DNA of 64,000 bases from Shimia sp022448905 (lineage in GTDB: Bacteria; Pseudomonadota; Alphaproteobacteria; Rhodobacterales; Rhodobacteraceae). The translations under genes were made by a program, and so were the position numbers. Position 1 is the first letter of the stretch, and the number at the start of each line of letters is the position of its first letter. Location: assembly GCF_047126315.1 (NCBI RefSeq), contig NZ_CP138953.1:1302001-1366000 (forward strand), in the 5' to 3' direction. Below the pieces are notes generated by a model. It searched no databases. It had not been told where the DNA came from and worked only from the letters and a program-made list of their open reading frames with translations. Below are positions 1 to 9,039 of the stretch, piece after piece.

Positions 1-207
1 GCGCCAACCTCGTTGATGGCAGACCAAGGCTATGGCGACGGTTATCAGTATGACCATGATGCCGAGGACGGGTTTTCGGGGCAGAACTACTTCCCGGAAG
101 GTATCAAGCGGCCGGTGATCTACACGCCGGTGGAGCGCGGGTATGAGCGCGAGTTGAAGCGGCGCATGGAGTATTTTGCCAAGCTGCGCACCAAACGGAA
201 CGGGTAG
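1..207 (+). CDS. rarA: Replication-associated recombination protein A, C-terminal fragment
   Basis: This is the 3' end of a gene cut by the left window edge; the frame is open from base 1. The last 68 residues carry the tail typical of RarA/MgsA (WRNIP1 family): GYGDGYQYDHD, then QNYFPEG, then YTPVERGYERELKRR. RarA is a clamp-loader-like AAA+ ATPase that acts at stalled replication forks. The ATPase core lies outside the window, so the call rests only on the conserved tail. A small GGGGG-CAA-CCCCC hairpin (207-219) straddles the stop codon but has no T run after it. Confidence 0.75.
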   Translation, partial: APTSLMADQGYGDGYQYDHDAEDGFSGQNYFPEGIKRPVIYTPVERGYERELKRRMEYFAKLRTKRNG

Positions 208-230
208 GGGGCAACCCCCGTTGTCATATT

Positions 231-263
231 GGCGATTCCTCCGAGGTATTTGGGGAAGAAGAA
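231..263 (+). repeat. Possible Rhodobacterales intergenic repeat (CTCCG / GTATTTGGGGAAGAAGAAA type)
   Basis: The gap between rarA and crcB holds GATTCCTCCGAGGTATTT followed by GGGGAAGAAGAAA. From memory, similar elements (a short CTCCG/CGGAG dyad, then a TATTT(T)GG-GAAGAAG tail) recur between genes in Rhodobacteraceae genomes. Only this copy was noticed in the window, so the repeat nature is inferred. It sits just downstream of rarA and could act at its 3' end. Confidence 0.35.
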
Positions 264-308
264 AGCGGTTTTCTTGACATTGCGGGGCAAAGCGCAGAGA
301 GACGCGTG

Positions 309-698
309 ATGGTTTTAAACGTGGCATATGTGGCTTTGGGTGGCGCAGTGGGCGCAGCGTTGCGCTATCTGCTGGGCATCGGTGTGGTGCGGCTGATGGG
401 GCAGGGATTCTGGAATGGCTTCCCGCTGGCGATCATCACCGTGAATGTGATTGGCTCTTTTCTGATGGGGGTCTTTGTGGTGTTGGCAGCGCAGCGCGGC
501 CTGACACATCTGTCGCCTTTGGTGATGACCGGGCTGCTGGGCGGTTTCACAACGTTTTCGGCGTTTTCGCTGGAAACTGTGACGCTGATGGAGCGCGGGG
601 CCTTTGGCGCGGCGGCGTTTTATGTGGCTGTTTCGGTGATTGGCGCGGTGGGCGCGTTGATGCTGGGGATGGCCGTGACGAGAGGATTTCTGGCATGA
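309..698 (+). CDS. crcB: Fluoride channel CrcB/Fluc
   Basis: A 129-residue, four-helix membrane protein that exports fluoride as a dual-topology dimer. Visible family motifs are GGAVGAALRY near the N-terminus, the TVNVIGSFLMG helix, and GLLGGFTTFSAFSLE, which contains the TTFS pore and sodium-site segment. Length is normal. An in-frame GTG lies directly before the chosen ATG (306-308). The stop overlaps the rluC start by 4 nt (ATGA), so the two genes are probably translationally coupled. The upstream gap does not look like a fluoride riboswitch. Confidence 0.92.
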   Translation: MVLNVAYVALGGAVGAALRYLLGIGVVRLMGQGFWNGFPLAIITVNVIGSFLMGVFVVLAAQRGLTHLSPLVMTGLLGGFTTFSAFSLETVTLMERGAFGAAAFYVAVSVIGAVGALMLGMAVTRGFLA

Positions 699-1750
699 GC
701 CGGGTAAAGACAGTGACCGTTGCAGACGGTGAAGGCGATCAACGGCTGGACCGGTGGTTCAAGCGCAAGTTTCCCCATGTTGGGCAAGGGCAGATCGAGA
801 AGATGTGCCGCAAGGGCGAGATCCGAGTGGATGGCGGCCGGGTGAAGGCCAATACCCGTGTGGAGGAAGGCCAGAGCATTCGCGTGCCGCCCCTGCCGTT
901 GCCGCATGAGGTGGCGCAGCGGGAAAAGACGCGGGCTGTGACCAAGGTTAGCAAAGCTGACGCCAAAATGATGCTGGACAGCGTGATCTACAAAGATGAC
1001 GAGATCATCGCGATCAATAAGCCGGCGGGCCTGCCCACGCAGGGCGGCAGCAAGCAAACGCGGCATGTGGATGGTCTGTCTGTGGCGTTACAGTTTGACT
1101 ATGACGAGAAGCCACGTTTGGTGCATCGGTTGGACAAGGACACCTCTGGGGTGTTGTTGCTGGCGCGCACGCGGGCTGCGGCGAAGGCGCTGACCGAAGC
1201 GATGCGGCACAAACAAACCCGCAAGATCTACTGGGCTGTGGTGGCCGGTGTGCCGACGCCGTATCTGGGCGAGATCAAATACGGCTTGGTGAAGGCAGGC
1301 GGCCATGGGGCGCGCGGTGAAGGCGAGAAGATGATTGCGGTGCATCCGCGCGAGGTCGAGAACACGCCGGGCGCCAAACGTGCCATTACGCAATACGCGA
1401 CTTTGTATCGTGTGGCCGGGCGGGCCTCCTGGGTGGCGATGGAGCCGATCACCGGCCGGACGCACCAGCTGCGCGCGCATATGGCGGAAATTGGTCATCC
1501 GATTATCGGTGACGGCAAGTATGGAGGTTCCGGTCAGGAAAACCTCGGCGATGGCTGGGGCGCAAAGCTGGGTGGGATGATGTCCAACAAGCTGCACCTG
1601 CATGCGCGGTCGATGACGTTTGAGCATCCGGTGACCCGCAAACAGGTGACTGTGACAGCAGAGTTACCGGAGCATATGGCGCACACCTGGGAGACCTTTG
1701 GCTGGTCCGAAGATCTCGCAGCAGACGATCCATTTGAGAGCCTGCGCTAG
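695..1750 (+). CDS. rluC: RluC/RluD-family 23S rRNA pseudouridine synthase
   Basis: 351 residues. An N-terminal S4 RNA-binding domain (about 15-75, with DRWFKRKFPHVGQGQIEKMCRKG) is followed by an RluA-type catalytic domain. The signature HRLDKDTSGVLLLAR places the catalytic Asp at residue 147. GRTHQLRAHMAEIGHPIIGD is the second conserved block. The enzyme isomerises uridines in 23S rRNA; RluC is more likely than RluD from the domain layout, but the exact sites cannot be read from sequence. The start overlaps the crcB stop by 4 nt. Confidence 0.88.
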   Translation: MSRVKTVTVADGEGDQRLDRWFKRKFPHVGQGQIEKMCRKGEIRVDGGRVKANTRVEEGQSIRVPPLPLPHEVAQREKTRAVTKVSKADAKMMLDSVIYKDDEIIAINKPAGLPTQGGSKQTRHVDGLSVALQFDYDEKPRLVHRLDKDTSGVLLLARTRAAAKALTEAMRHKQTRKIYWAVVAGVPTPYLGEIKYGLVKAGGHGARGEGEKMIAVHPREVENTPGAKRAITQYATLYRVAGRASWVAMEPITGRTHQLRAHMAEIGHPIIGDGKYGGSGQENLGDGWGAKLGGMMSNKLHLHARSMTFEHPVTRKQVTVTAELPEHMAHTWETFGWSEDLAADDPFESLR

Positions 1751-1855
1751 CGCTTTGTCGTCTCCCAAGAGATTTGGCGCGTAAGTGAAGTCGTGGCATG
1801 CTGAGGCATTCCGCGACTTTTTTTCTTTTGCACGTAATTTTGAGAGGAGAAGCCT

Positions 1856-2359
1856 ATGCCGGCTGTGTCGTTTTCCCATATTGGCATCACCGTGCCCGAT
1901 CTGGATCGGGCGGTTGAGTTTTATACCAAAGCCTTTGATCTCTACCTGTTGATGCCGCCTGCCGAGGTTTTGCAGGACAACAGTGCGATTGGCGAGATGT
2001 GTGATGATGTGTTTGGCGCAGGATGGGGGCGGTTTCGGATTGCGCATCTGTCCACTGGCGATGGGGTGGGCATTGAGCTGTTTGAGTTTCCCAAGACCGA
2101 CGACAGCAAGCCGCCGTTTGATTATTGGAAACCGGGGATTTTTCACTTTTGCCTGCAAGACAGCGATCTTGAGGAGCGTGTGAAGCGCATTGAGGCGCTG
2201 GGCGGGAAACAGCGGATGCAACAGGTGCGCTACTACTATCCGGATCAGAAGCCCTATCGCATGGTCTATTGTGAGGATCCGTTTGGCAATCTGGTGGAAC
2301 TCTACAGTCATTCCTATGAGCTGACCTATTCCTCGGGCGCCTACTCCGACGATGCTTGA
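1856..2359 (+). CDS. VOC-fold (glyoxalase/dioxygenase superfamily) protein
   Basis: 167 residues with a vicinal-oxygen-chelate fold. It opens with FSHIGITVPDLDRAVEFYTKAF, has a central GIELFEFPK strand and FHFCLQD, and ends with YCEDPFGNLVELYSHS. His and Glu residues sit at the usual metal-ligand positions. Members of this family include glyoxalase I and extradiol dioxygenases; the substrate cannot be assigned. A good AGGAG lies ahead of the ATG. It is followed by a HAD phosphatase on the same strand. Confidence 0.75.
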   Translation: MPAVSFSHIGITVPDLDRAVEFYTKAFDLYLLMPPAEVLQDNSAIGEMCDDVFGAGWGRFRIAHLSTGDGVGIELFEFPKTDDSKPPFDYWKPGIFHFCLQDSDLEERVKRIEALGGKQRMQQVRYYYPDQKPYRMVYCEDPFGNLVELYSHSYELTYSSGAYSDDA

Positions 2360-2411
2360 CCTCTGAGCGTGTCCGTGGTGAAGCAAGCGCCACAGAACAC
2401 GCGGAGGCCAA

Positions 2412-3089
2412 ATGCGGCTCAAACTGGTGATTTTTGATGTGGATGGCACGCTGGTGGATAGCCAGGGGCTGATTGTCGAAGCGATGAACCTTGCCTTTGA
2501 CGGTGAGGGATTGGCGCCGCCAAGCCGCGAAGACACGCTGTCGATTGTGGGGCTTTCGCTGGATATGGCGATGTTCAAGCTACTGCCAGAGGCGGATGCC
2601 GCGCTGCGGGTACGTTTGGTGGACGGCTATAAGCAGGGATACATGCATCGGCGCGCAGAGACAGGTGTGGCCCAGTCATCGCCGTTCTTTGCCGGTGCAC
2701 GCGATGTTTTGGAGCGGCTGCGAGCGCAGGACGATGTGCTGCTGGGCGTGGCCACGGGCAAGTCGCGGCGCGGGCTCGACAAGTTGATTGAAGGTCATGG
2801 CTTGCAGGGCATGTTTGTCACCACGCAGGTGGCCGATGACCATCCGTCCAAACCACATCCGTCGATGATCACAACAGCGCTGGCGGAAACCGGTGTGGAT
2901 GCGCGGGATGCGTTGATGATTGGCGACACAAGTTACGACATGGAGATGGCCGCCGCCGCCGGTGTGGCTGGCATTGGTGTGGGGTGGGGCTATCACGCGC
3001 GGGATGCGCTGGGCGCAGCTCATCGTATCGTTGAGGATTTTGCGGCGTTGGAAAATGCGCTGACACAGATTTGGGAGGGTCAGCCATGA
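2412..3089 (+). CDS. HAD-IA family phosphatase (phosphoglycolate phosphatase-like)
   Basis: 225 residues. Motif I is FDVDGTLVDSQ (nucleophile Asp9, acid Asp11), motif II is GVATGKSRRG, and motif III/IV is KPHPSMI followed by MIGDTSYDMEMAAAAG. The alpha-helical cap lies between motifs I and II, as in Gph/PGP. Likely a small-molecule phosphatase; the substrate is unknown. GGAGG sits 4 nt ahead of the ATG. The stop overlaps the ATP12 start by 4 nt, so the pair is probably co-translated. Confidence 0.82.
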   Translation: MRLKLVIFDVDGTLVDSQGLIVEAMNLAFDGEGLAPPSREDTLSIVGLSLDMAMFKLLPEADAALRVRLVDGYKQGYMHRRAETGVAQSSPFFAGARDVLERLRAQDDVLLGVATGKSRRGLDKLIEGHGLQGMFVTTQVADDHPSKPHPSMITTALAETGVDARDALMIGDTSYDMEMAAAAGVAGIGVGWGYHARDALGAAHRIVEDFAALENALTQIWEGQP

Positions 3090-3796
3090 GCGAATGGGCC
3101 AAGAAACGATTTTGGAAAGAGACAACCTATGAGGCCACAGAAGGCGGTTACAAAGTGTTGTTGGACGGGCGCGGCGTAAAAACCCCGGCCAAGGCGCCGC
3201 TGGTTGTGCCCACCGAGGCGATGGCCAAGGCTGTTGTGGAAGAGTGGGATGCGCAGGACGAGAAAATCGATCCGAGTACCATGCCGGTTACCCGCTCGGT
3301 GAATGCGGCCATCGACAAGGTTGCGGTGCAGCACGGTGAAGTGGCGGATATGTTGGCGGAGTACGGTGGCAGCGATTTGGTCTGTTATCGCGCCACAACT
3401 CCCGAAGAGTTGATCGCCCGTCAGGCGGCGGCCTGGGACCCGCTTCTGGACTGGGCCGCAGAGACTTTTAACGCCCGATTGAAGCCGGTTGCCGGGGTGA
3501 TGTTTGAAGCGCAGGACGCTGACGCGCTAAGCAAGCTTAGCGAGAAAACACACGGCTTTGACAGCTTCGAGTTGGCCGCGTTCCATGATCTGGTGGGCAT
3601 CTCCGGATCGCTGATCATCGGATTCGCCGCAACCTGTGATTTGCACCCGATCGAAACGCTTTGGGAACTCTCCCGAATCGACGAGCAATGGCAGGAAGAT
3701 CAGTGGGGACGCGACGAGGACGCCGCAGAAGAAGCGGAGAAGAAAAGGCAAGCGTTTATGCACGCTTACACCTTCTACAAGCTGAGCAAAGACTGA
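3086..3796 (+). CDS. ATP12-family F1-ATPase assembly chaperone
   Basis: 236 residues from the ATG at 3086, which overlaps the preceding stop; GGGAGGG lies upstream. An in-frame alternative at 3071 would add MGGSA. The protein begins WAKKRFWKE and contains LLDGRGVKTPAKAPLVVPT, PVTRSVNAAID and the C-terminal DEQWQEDQWGRDEDA stretch typical of ATP12. In mitochondria this family protects the F1 alpha subunit during assembly, and alphaproteobacteria carry the ancestral form. A short gap with no gene follows before aapJ. Confidence 0.85.
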   Translation: MSEWAKKRFWKETTYEATEGGYKVLLDGRGVKTPAKAPLVVPTEAMAKAVVEEWDAQDEKIDPSTMPVTRSVNAAIDKVAVQHGEVADMLAEYGGSDLVCYRATTPEELIARQAAAWDPLLDWAAETFNARLKPVAGVMFEAQDADALSKLSEKTHGFDSFELAAFHDLVGISGSLIIGFAATCDLHPIETLWELSRIDEQWQEDQWGRDEDAAEEAEKKRQAFMHAYTFYKLSKD

Positions 3797-3996
3797 GCGT
3801 TTTGCATGTAAAACAAGGTCAAGAGGCTGATAGCGCAAGCATTGATAGTATTGCGTGATGGACCTCTTGACGTTTGGCGATGAATGCGACCAAACTGAAC
3901 ACCGATGTGAGGGGGGTGTAATCTCTGATCATCTACTTTCGGTCTAACAGGACCAAAAACCACCCGGGATAGGGTGGACAACAGGAAGAGGTAAAA

Positions 3997-5013
3997 ATGA
4001 AAAAATCCGTAGTTTTCGGTGCACTGACAGTTGCTGGCCTGGCGGCCGGTGCAGCTGCTGCTGGCACGCTTGACGATGTTAAAGCGCGCGGCAAGCTGAA
4101 CTGTGGTGTGACCACCGGTCTGGTTGGCTTCGCGGCACCTGACGCAAACGGCGAATGGATGGGGTTCGACGTTGGTGTGTGCCGTGCAGTGGCAGCCGCT
4201 GTACTGGGCGACCCGAAAGCGGTCGAGTTTGTTCCGACCACCGGTAAGACCCGCTTCACCGCGCTGGCTTCCGGCGAGATCGACATGCTGGCACGTAACA
4301 CCACATGGACATTCTCCCGTGACGTAGACCTGAAGTTCACCTTTGTTGGCGTGAACTACTATGACGGTCAGGGCTTCATGGTTCCAAAAGAACTGGGTGT
4401 GTCCTCCGCGAAAGAACTGGACGGCGCAACCGTTTGTATCCAAACCGGTACCACCACCGAGCTGAACCTGGCGGATTTCTTCCGTTCCAACAACATCAGC
4501 TACGAGCCGGTTCCAATCGAAACCAACGCAGAAGCTCAGCAGCAGTATCTGGCAGGCGCATGTGACGTGTACACCACCGACGCATCCGGTCTGGCGGCGA
4601 CACGTGCGACCTTCGAAGATCCATCTGCGCACGTTCTGCTGCCAGAAATCATCTCCAAAGAGCCTCTGGGCCCACTGGTGCGTCACGGCGACGACAACTG
4701 GGGTGACGTGGTTCGCTGGTCCCTGAACGCTCTGATCACTGCAGAAGAGCTGGGTGTGACCTCCGCAAACATCGGTGAGATGGCTGCAGGCACCAACAAC
4801 CCAGAAATCAACCGTCTGCTCGGCACCGAAGGCAACCTGGGCGAGATGCTCGGCCTGAGCGCTGACTGGGGCAAAAACGCTGTAATGGCGGGCGGCAACT
4901 ACGGTGAGCTGTTTGAAGGCAACATCGGTGAATCCACTCCGATCGGTCTGGCCCGTGGCCTGAACGCTCAGTGGACCGACGGCGGCCTGATCTACTCCCC
5001 GCCCTTCCGCTAA
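3997..5013 (+). CDS. aapJ: General L-amino acid ABC transporter, periplasmic binding protein
   Basis: 338 residues with a Sec signal peptide (MKKSVVFGALTVAGLAAGAAAAG) and a family-3 solute-binding fold: GKLNCGVTTGLVGFA, WMGFDVGVCRAVAAAVLG and FTALASGEIDMLARNTTWTFSRD. It captures amino acids in the periplasm for AapQMP. AGGAAGAGG precedes the ATG. A 6-bp inverted repeat (3960-3965 / 3972-3977) lies in the leader. Codon choice looks more biased than in the neighbours, as expected for an abundant protein. A strong hairpin separates it from aapQ. Confidence 0.93.
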   Translation: MKKSVVFGALTVAGLAAGAAAAGTLDDVKARGKLNCGVTTGLVGFAAPDANGEWMGFDVGVCRAVAAAVLGDPKAVEFVPTTGKTRFTALASGEIDMLARNTTWTFSRDVDLKFTFVGVNYYDGQGFMVPKELGVSSAKELDGATVCIQTGTTTELNLADFFRSNNISYEPVPIETNAEAQQQYLAGACDVYTTDASGLAATRATFEDPSAHVLLPEIISKEPLGPLVRHGDDNWGDVVRWSLNALITAEELGVTSANIGEMAAGTNNPEINRLLGTEGNLGEMLGLSADWGKNAVMAGGNYGELFEGNIGESTPIGLARGLNAQWTDGGLIYSPPFR

Positions 5014-5024
5014 ACACATCACGG

Positions 5025-5053
5025 AAAGGGCGCGGTTCATACCGCGCCCTTTT
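5025..5053 (+). terminator. Hairpin between aapJ and aapQ
   Basis: AAAGGGCGCGGT (5025-5036) pairs perfectly with ACCGCGCCCTTT (5041-5052) around a TCAT loop, followed by T. This position, directly after the binding-protein gene, usually gives partial termination and protects the upstream mRNA, so binding protein exceeds permease. Confidence 0.85.
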
Positions 5054-5135
5054 CGCATTGAAGACCCACAACAATAATCGGCCATGGCGCAACGACGCCC
5101 ATAATTAACCGGCCGACGAACGGGGAAGATCCTAT

Positions 5136-6368
5136 ATGACCACTCTGACCGACCCTCCCAAGGAGTCGTTCCGGCTGTCTATGCTGATCAACGATACGCG
5201 CTATCGCTCGTTGACGTTCCAAGCAATTGCAGCCGTCGCTCTGGCGCTGGCGATTTGGTATCTGGGCAACAACCTTATCCAGAACCTTCGGGCCGCCGGC
5301 CTCAATATTTCTTACAGTTTTCTCGGCGATCCAGCTGGTTATGACATCAACCAGCGTCTTGTCGAATATGACAGCCAATCCAGCCATGCGCGCGCCGCGC
5401 TTGTCGGTGTTCTGAACACTATTCTGGTGGCGTTTCTGGCCTGTGTCACCGCGACCATATTTGGTGTGATCGCCGGTGTTCTGCGCCTGTCCAACAACTG
5501 GATCGTGTCCAAGTTGATGGCCGTCTACGTGGAAATCTTCCGCAACATTCCGGTGCTGATCTGGATCATCATCATCTTCACCATCATGACCGCGGTCATG
5601 CCTGGACCACGCGAGTTCCGGGGCGACAACGCGACGTCGAGCATGGTGCTGGACCTGTTTGCCTTCACCAACCGGGGTGTCTACATCCCGATGCCGTTCT
5701 TTGAGAACGGGCTGTTTGGCAGTGCAACGCTGAACTGGGTTCTGGTGCTGCTGGTTGCGGCTGGGTCGTGGTACGCGGTGCGGACCAACAACGCCCGGGC
5801 CGCGAATGTGCAGGCTGAGACCGGTGTGCGTCCTAAGACACTATGGATCAACCTGGCGATCTGGCTGGTGCCGTTTATTGCCTTGATGTTCATCATGGGT
5901 CTGAGCTGGGAAGTGCCGGAACTGAAAGGCTTTAACTTCAAAGGCGGCATCAAAGTTGGCGGTCCTCTGATCGCGCTGTGGTTTGCGTTGTCGATCTACA
6001 CCGGTGCCTTCATTGCGGAAAACGTGCGTGCTGGTATTCAGGCTGTGTCTAAAGGCCAGACCGAGGCGGCCTCTGCACTGGGTTTGCGCCCTCGTCGCGT
6101 GATGAACCTCGTGATCCTGCCACAGGCTTTGCGGGTGATCATTCCGCCGTTGATCTCTCAGTATCTGAACATCACTAAGAACTCCTCTCTGGCGATTGCC
6201 GTGGGCTATGCGGATATCACCGCGACGCTGGGGGGCATTACGCTCAACCAGACCGGCCGCGCGATTGAATGTGTGCTCCTGCTGATGTTGTTCTATCTCA
6301 CCGCGTCGTTGCTCATCTCTATGGCGATGAACGTCTACAACGCATCCGTTAAGTTGAAGGAGCGCTGA
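5136..6368 (+). CDS. aapQ: General L-amino acid ABC transporter permease AapQ
   Basis: 410-residue inner-membrane permease of the HisMQ type with the long insertion characteristic of AapQ/BztB. Hydrophobic helices begin near residues 29 and 92; the C-terminal half carries the EAA loop (GQTEAASALGLRPRRVMNLVILPQALRVIIPP), which docks onto the ATPase. It pairs with AapM to form the pore. It lies 122 nt after aapJ and 1 nt before aapM, in the same operon. Confidence 0.92.
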   Translation: MTTLTDPPKESFRLSMLINDTRYRSLTFQAIAAVALALAIWYLGNNLIQNLRAAGLNISYSFLGDPAGYDINQRLVEYDSQSSHARAALVGVLNTILVAFLACVTATIFGVIAGVLRLSNNWIVSKLMAVYVEIFRNIPVLIWIIIIFTIMTAVMPGPREFRGDNATSSMVLDLFAFTNRGVYIPMPFFENGLFGSATLNWVLVLLVAAGSWYAVRTNNARAANVQAETGVRPKTLWINLAIWLVPFIALMFIMGLSWEVPELKGFNFKGGIKVGGPLIALWFALSIYTGAFIAENVRAGIQAVSKGQTEAASALGLRPRRVMNLVILPQALRVIIPPLISQYLNITKNSSLAIAVGYADITATLGGITLNQTGRAIECVLLLMLFYLTASLLISMAMNVYNASVKLKER

Positions 6369-6369
6369 G

Positions 6370-7665
6370 ATGTCTGATCAAAACAACAACTCCATCGCTT
6401 TTGTCGCCACCGAAACCATCCCGGAAAGCCCGCCCCCGGCGCGTGAGACCGGTGTGGTGAAATGGATGCGGGAGAACCTGTTCTCCTCTATTCCGAACAG
6501 CATCCTGACAATTGTGGCGCTGCTACTGATCTATTCGGTGCTGAAAAACACGTTGCCGTGGATTTTCAACGGCCTTTGGACCACCTCGTCTCTCGCGGAA
6601 TGTCGGGAGATTCTGGACGGCACCACAGGCGCCTGTTTCTCGGTGCTGACCGAGCGTTGGAACCAGCTGATCTATGGGTTCAAATACCCGGTGGATGAAT
6701 ACTGGCGTCCAAATGTGGCCTTTGTGCTGATGCTGGTCGCCATTGCGCCGGTCTTGTTCTTTGACCTGCCGCGCAAGCTGTTGATCTTCACTGCGCTCTA
6801 TCCGTTTGTGGCCTTTTGGCTGATCTGGGGTGGCACCATTCTCGCACCGCTGGTTGCGTTGGTTGGCTTTGTCGCTGCGGGCGCGTTTTTCCAGAAATTC
6901 GGTCGCAACAACTTTGCTCTTGGCTTCTTTGGAGCCGTGGTCATTGCGTTGATCATCTGGGCGCTTGGCGGGGCGATGATTCCGGAAGGTGCGTCTGACA
7001 GCGCATTGCTGCCGGCTGTGCCGAGCCGCGACCTTGGTGGCTTTATGCTCAACATGATGCTGGGTCTGACCTGTGTGTCGTTGTCGGTGCCGCTGGGGAT
7101 TGCCTTGGCGTTGGGCCGTCAGTCTGACATGCCGCTGATCAAAGGCATCTGCGTTGTCTTCATCGAATTTGTGCGGGGGGTTCCGCTGATCACGCTGTTG
7201 TTTGTGGCGTCGGTCATGCTGTCCTACTTCTTCCCGCCGGATGCGACGGTGGACCTGTTCCTGCGGGTTGTGATCATGATCACGCTGTTCTCGGCGGCCT
7301 ATATTGCCGAGGTGGTACGGGGTGGTCTCGCCGCGTTGCCAAAAGGGCAGTATGAGGCGGCTGACAGCCTTGGGCTGGACTATCCGCAGGCGATGCGTCT
7401 GATCATTCTGCCGCAAGCGTTGAAGATCTCGATTCCGGGTATCGTGAACGTGGCGGTGGGCTTGTTCAAGGACACAACCCTCGTGTCGGTCATCTCGATG
7501 TTCGACCTCGTGGGGATGATCCGTGGGCCGATCCTCGCATCTACCGAATGGAACGGCGTTTACTGGGAACTTTTCGGCTTTGCCGCCGCCCTGTTCTTCG
7601 TCGTTTGCTACGGCATCTCTCAATATTCCCAGTGGCTTGAGCGCAAGCTGCACAAAGGCCACTAA
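6370..7665 (+). CDS. aapM: General L-amino acid ABC transporter permease AapM
   Basis: 431 residues. After a cytoplasmic N-terminus come multiple hydrophobic helices and the C-terminal permease domain with the EAA loop (GQYEAADSLGLDYPQAMRLIILPQALKISIPG). The mid-protein insertion of extra membrane segments is typical of AapM/BztC. It forms the heterodimeric channel with AapQ. It starts 1 nt after the aapQ stop and is followed by aapP after 15 nt. Confidence 0.92.
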   Translation: MSDQNNNSIAFVATETIPESPPPARETGVVKWMRENLFSSIPNSILTIVALLLIYSVLKNTLPWIFNGLWTTSSLAECREILDGTTGACFSVLTERWNQLIYGFKYPVDEYWRPNVAFVLMLVAIAPVLFFDLPRKLLIFTALYPFVAFWLIWGGTILAPLVALVGFVAAGAFFQKFGRNNFALGFFGAVVIALIIWALGGAMIPEGASDSALLPAVPSRDLGGFMLNMMLGLTCVSLSVPLGIALALGRQSDMPLIKGICVVFIEFVRGVPLITLLFVASVMLSYFFPPDATVDLFLRVVIMITLFSAAYIAEVVRGGLAALPKGQYEAADSLGLDYPQAMRLIILPQALKISIPGIVNVAVGLFKDTTLVSVISMFDLVGMIRGPILASTEWNGVYWELFGFAAALFFVVCYGISQYSQWLERKLHKGH

Positions 7666-7680
7666 GAAGGAGTTCACAAT

Positions 7681-8472
7681 ATGTCTGAACTTATGTCTGA
7701 TCGCGAAATCGACCGCTCCAAGATGCATGTGGGCAGCGAAGTCGCCATTCAAATCTCCAACATGAACAAGTGGTACGGGTCTTTCCACGTGCTGCGCGAC
7801 ATCAACCTGACCGTCAATGAAGGTGAGCGGATCGTGATTGCGGGGCCATCCGGCTCCGGTAAATCGACCCTGATCCGCTGTATCAACCGTCTGGAAGAGC
7901 ACCAGTCGGGCGACATCATCGTGGATGGTACCGAGCTGTCCAACGACCTCAAGAACATCGACAAGATCCGGTCCGAGGTTGGCATGTGCTTCCAGCACTT
8001 CAACCTGTTCCCGCATCTGACGATCCTTGAGAACTGTACGCTGGCGCCGATCTGGGTGCGCAAAACACCCAAGAAAGAAGCCGAAGAGATCGCGATGCAC
8101 TTCCTTGAGAAGGTGAAGATCCCGGATCAGGCTCTGAAGTATCCAGGTCAGTTGTCCGGTGGTCAGCAGCAGCGTGTGGCGATTGCCCGTTCGCTGTGCA
8201 TGAAGCCGCGCATCATGCTGTTTGACGAACCAACCTCGGCGCTTGACCCGGAGATGATCAAAGAGGTGCTCGACACCATGATCGAACTGGCGGAAGAGGG
8301 CATGACCATGCTCTGCGTGACCCACGAGATGGGCTTTGCCCGTCAGGTGGCGAACCGTGTGATCTTCATGGACCAGGGCCAGATCGTGGAGCAGAACGAA
8401 CCGGAAGAGTTCTTCAACAACCCGAAGAGCGAACGGACCCAGTTGTTCCTGAGCCAGATTCTGGGTCACTGA
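7681..8472 (+). CDS. aapP: General L-amino acid ABC transporter ATPase AapP
   Basis: 263 residues. Walker A is GPSGSGKST, the Q-loop region is MCFQHFNLFPHLT, the signature is LSGGQQQR, Walker B is IMLFDEPTSALDPE, and the switch His is in VTHEMGFAR. It powers AapQM from the cytoplasmic face. AGAAGGAG lies 8 nt before the ATG at 7681; an in-frame ATG follows four codons later. It is the last gene of aapJQMP and is followed by a strong terminator. Confidence 0.94.
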   Translation: MSELMSDREIDRSKMHVGSEVAIQISNMNKWYGSFHVLRDINLTVNEGERIVIAGPSGSGKSTLIRCINRLEEHQSGDIIVDGTELSNDLKNIDKIRSEVGMCFQHFNLFPHLTILENCTLAPIWVRKTPKKEAEEIAMHFLEKVKIPDQALKYPGQLSGGQQQRVAIARSLCMKPRIMLFDEPTSALDPEMIKEVLDTMIELAEEGMTMLCVTHEMGFARQVANRVIFMDQGQIVEQNEPEEFFNNPKSERTQLFLSQILGH

Positions 8473-8493
8473 TCCCGAACACAGATCAAAAAG

Positions 8494-8519
8494 AAGGCCG
8501 GGCATTTGCCCGGCCTTTT
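8494..8519 (+). terminator. Rho-independent terminator of the aap operon
   Basis: AAGGCCGGGC (8494-8503) pairs with GCCCGGCCTT (8508-8517) around an ATTT loop and runs into T residues. Because it is A-rich on the left and T-rich on the right, it can also serve the convergent DUF411 gene. Confidence 0.9.
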
Positions 8520-8523
8520 GCGT

Positions 8524-8973
8524 TTAGCTATGGCTTTCAAACACTTCTGTACGGCCATCTGGATGGATCAGCAGGGTGTCATAAGGCTCGACCTCGCCGC
8601 CCACTTCCATGCCGGGAGAGCCCATGGGCATACCCGGCACAGTGATGCCACGTGCACTGGGGCGCTCGGCGAGAAGACGGCGAATGTCGGATGCCGGTAC
8701 GTGGCCCTCAACAAGATAGCCGTCGATCAAGCCTGTGTGGCAAGAGGAGGTCTCATCCGTCAGGCCCAGGCGGGCTTTGATGTCCCAGAGCTGTTCATCC
8801 GGGATTGCGTGGCTCTCGACAATGAACCCTTCCGCGCGCAGGTGGTCTTCCCAAGCACCACAGCAGCCGCAAGTAGGGGATTTTACAACCTTGATGGTAG
8901 GGGTGTCGGCCATGGCGGGAAGACTGGCGAGAGGCAGGCTGGCGGCGGCCAGCAGAAAGGCGCGGCGGTGCAT
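8524..8973 (-). CDS. DUF411 metal-binding periplasmic protein
   Basis: 149 residues from the ATG at 8973, which has AAGGAG upstream; longer in-frame starts lack a site. A signal peptide (MHRRAFLLAAASLPLASLPAMA) leads into the DUF411 domain with KSPTCGCCGAWEDHLR, SCHTGLIDGYLVEGHVPA and PGMPMGSPGME. The CGCC pair and the later Cys, His and Met residues resemble copper-binding sites, and DUF411 proteins are often found near copper-resistance genes. No other copper gene is nearby, so the role is open. Confidence 0.8.
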   Translation of the reverse strand: MHRRAFLLAAASLPLASLPAMADTPTIKVVKSPTCGCCGAWEDHLRAEGFIVESHAIPDEQLWDIKARLGLTDETSSCHTGLIDGYLVEGHVPASDIRRLLAERPSARGITVPGMPMGSPGMEVGGEVEPYDTLLIHPDGRTEVFESHS

Positions 8974-9039
8974 GAGGGGCTCCTTGTTTGGCGTTGTTGG
9001 ACAGATAGGCACCAGCAAACGGTGGCGCAATGCGCTGGA

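Noticed and set aside
208..308. Fluoride riboswitch ahead of crcB
   Set aside because: The short gap does not show the conserved pseudoknot and GG..AUGG-like core; it holds instead a repeat-like element.
3775..5085. 436-codon antisense frame over aapJ
   Set aside because: It is a shadow of the high-GC, codon-biased aapJ gene; Cys/Gly/Val-rich translation with no family motif.
6523..8505. 660-codon antisense frame over aapM and aapP
   Set aside because: Covers two well-supported genes, rich in His, Arg and Gln as expected from antisense reading; no motif.
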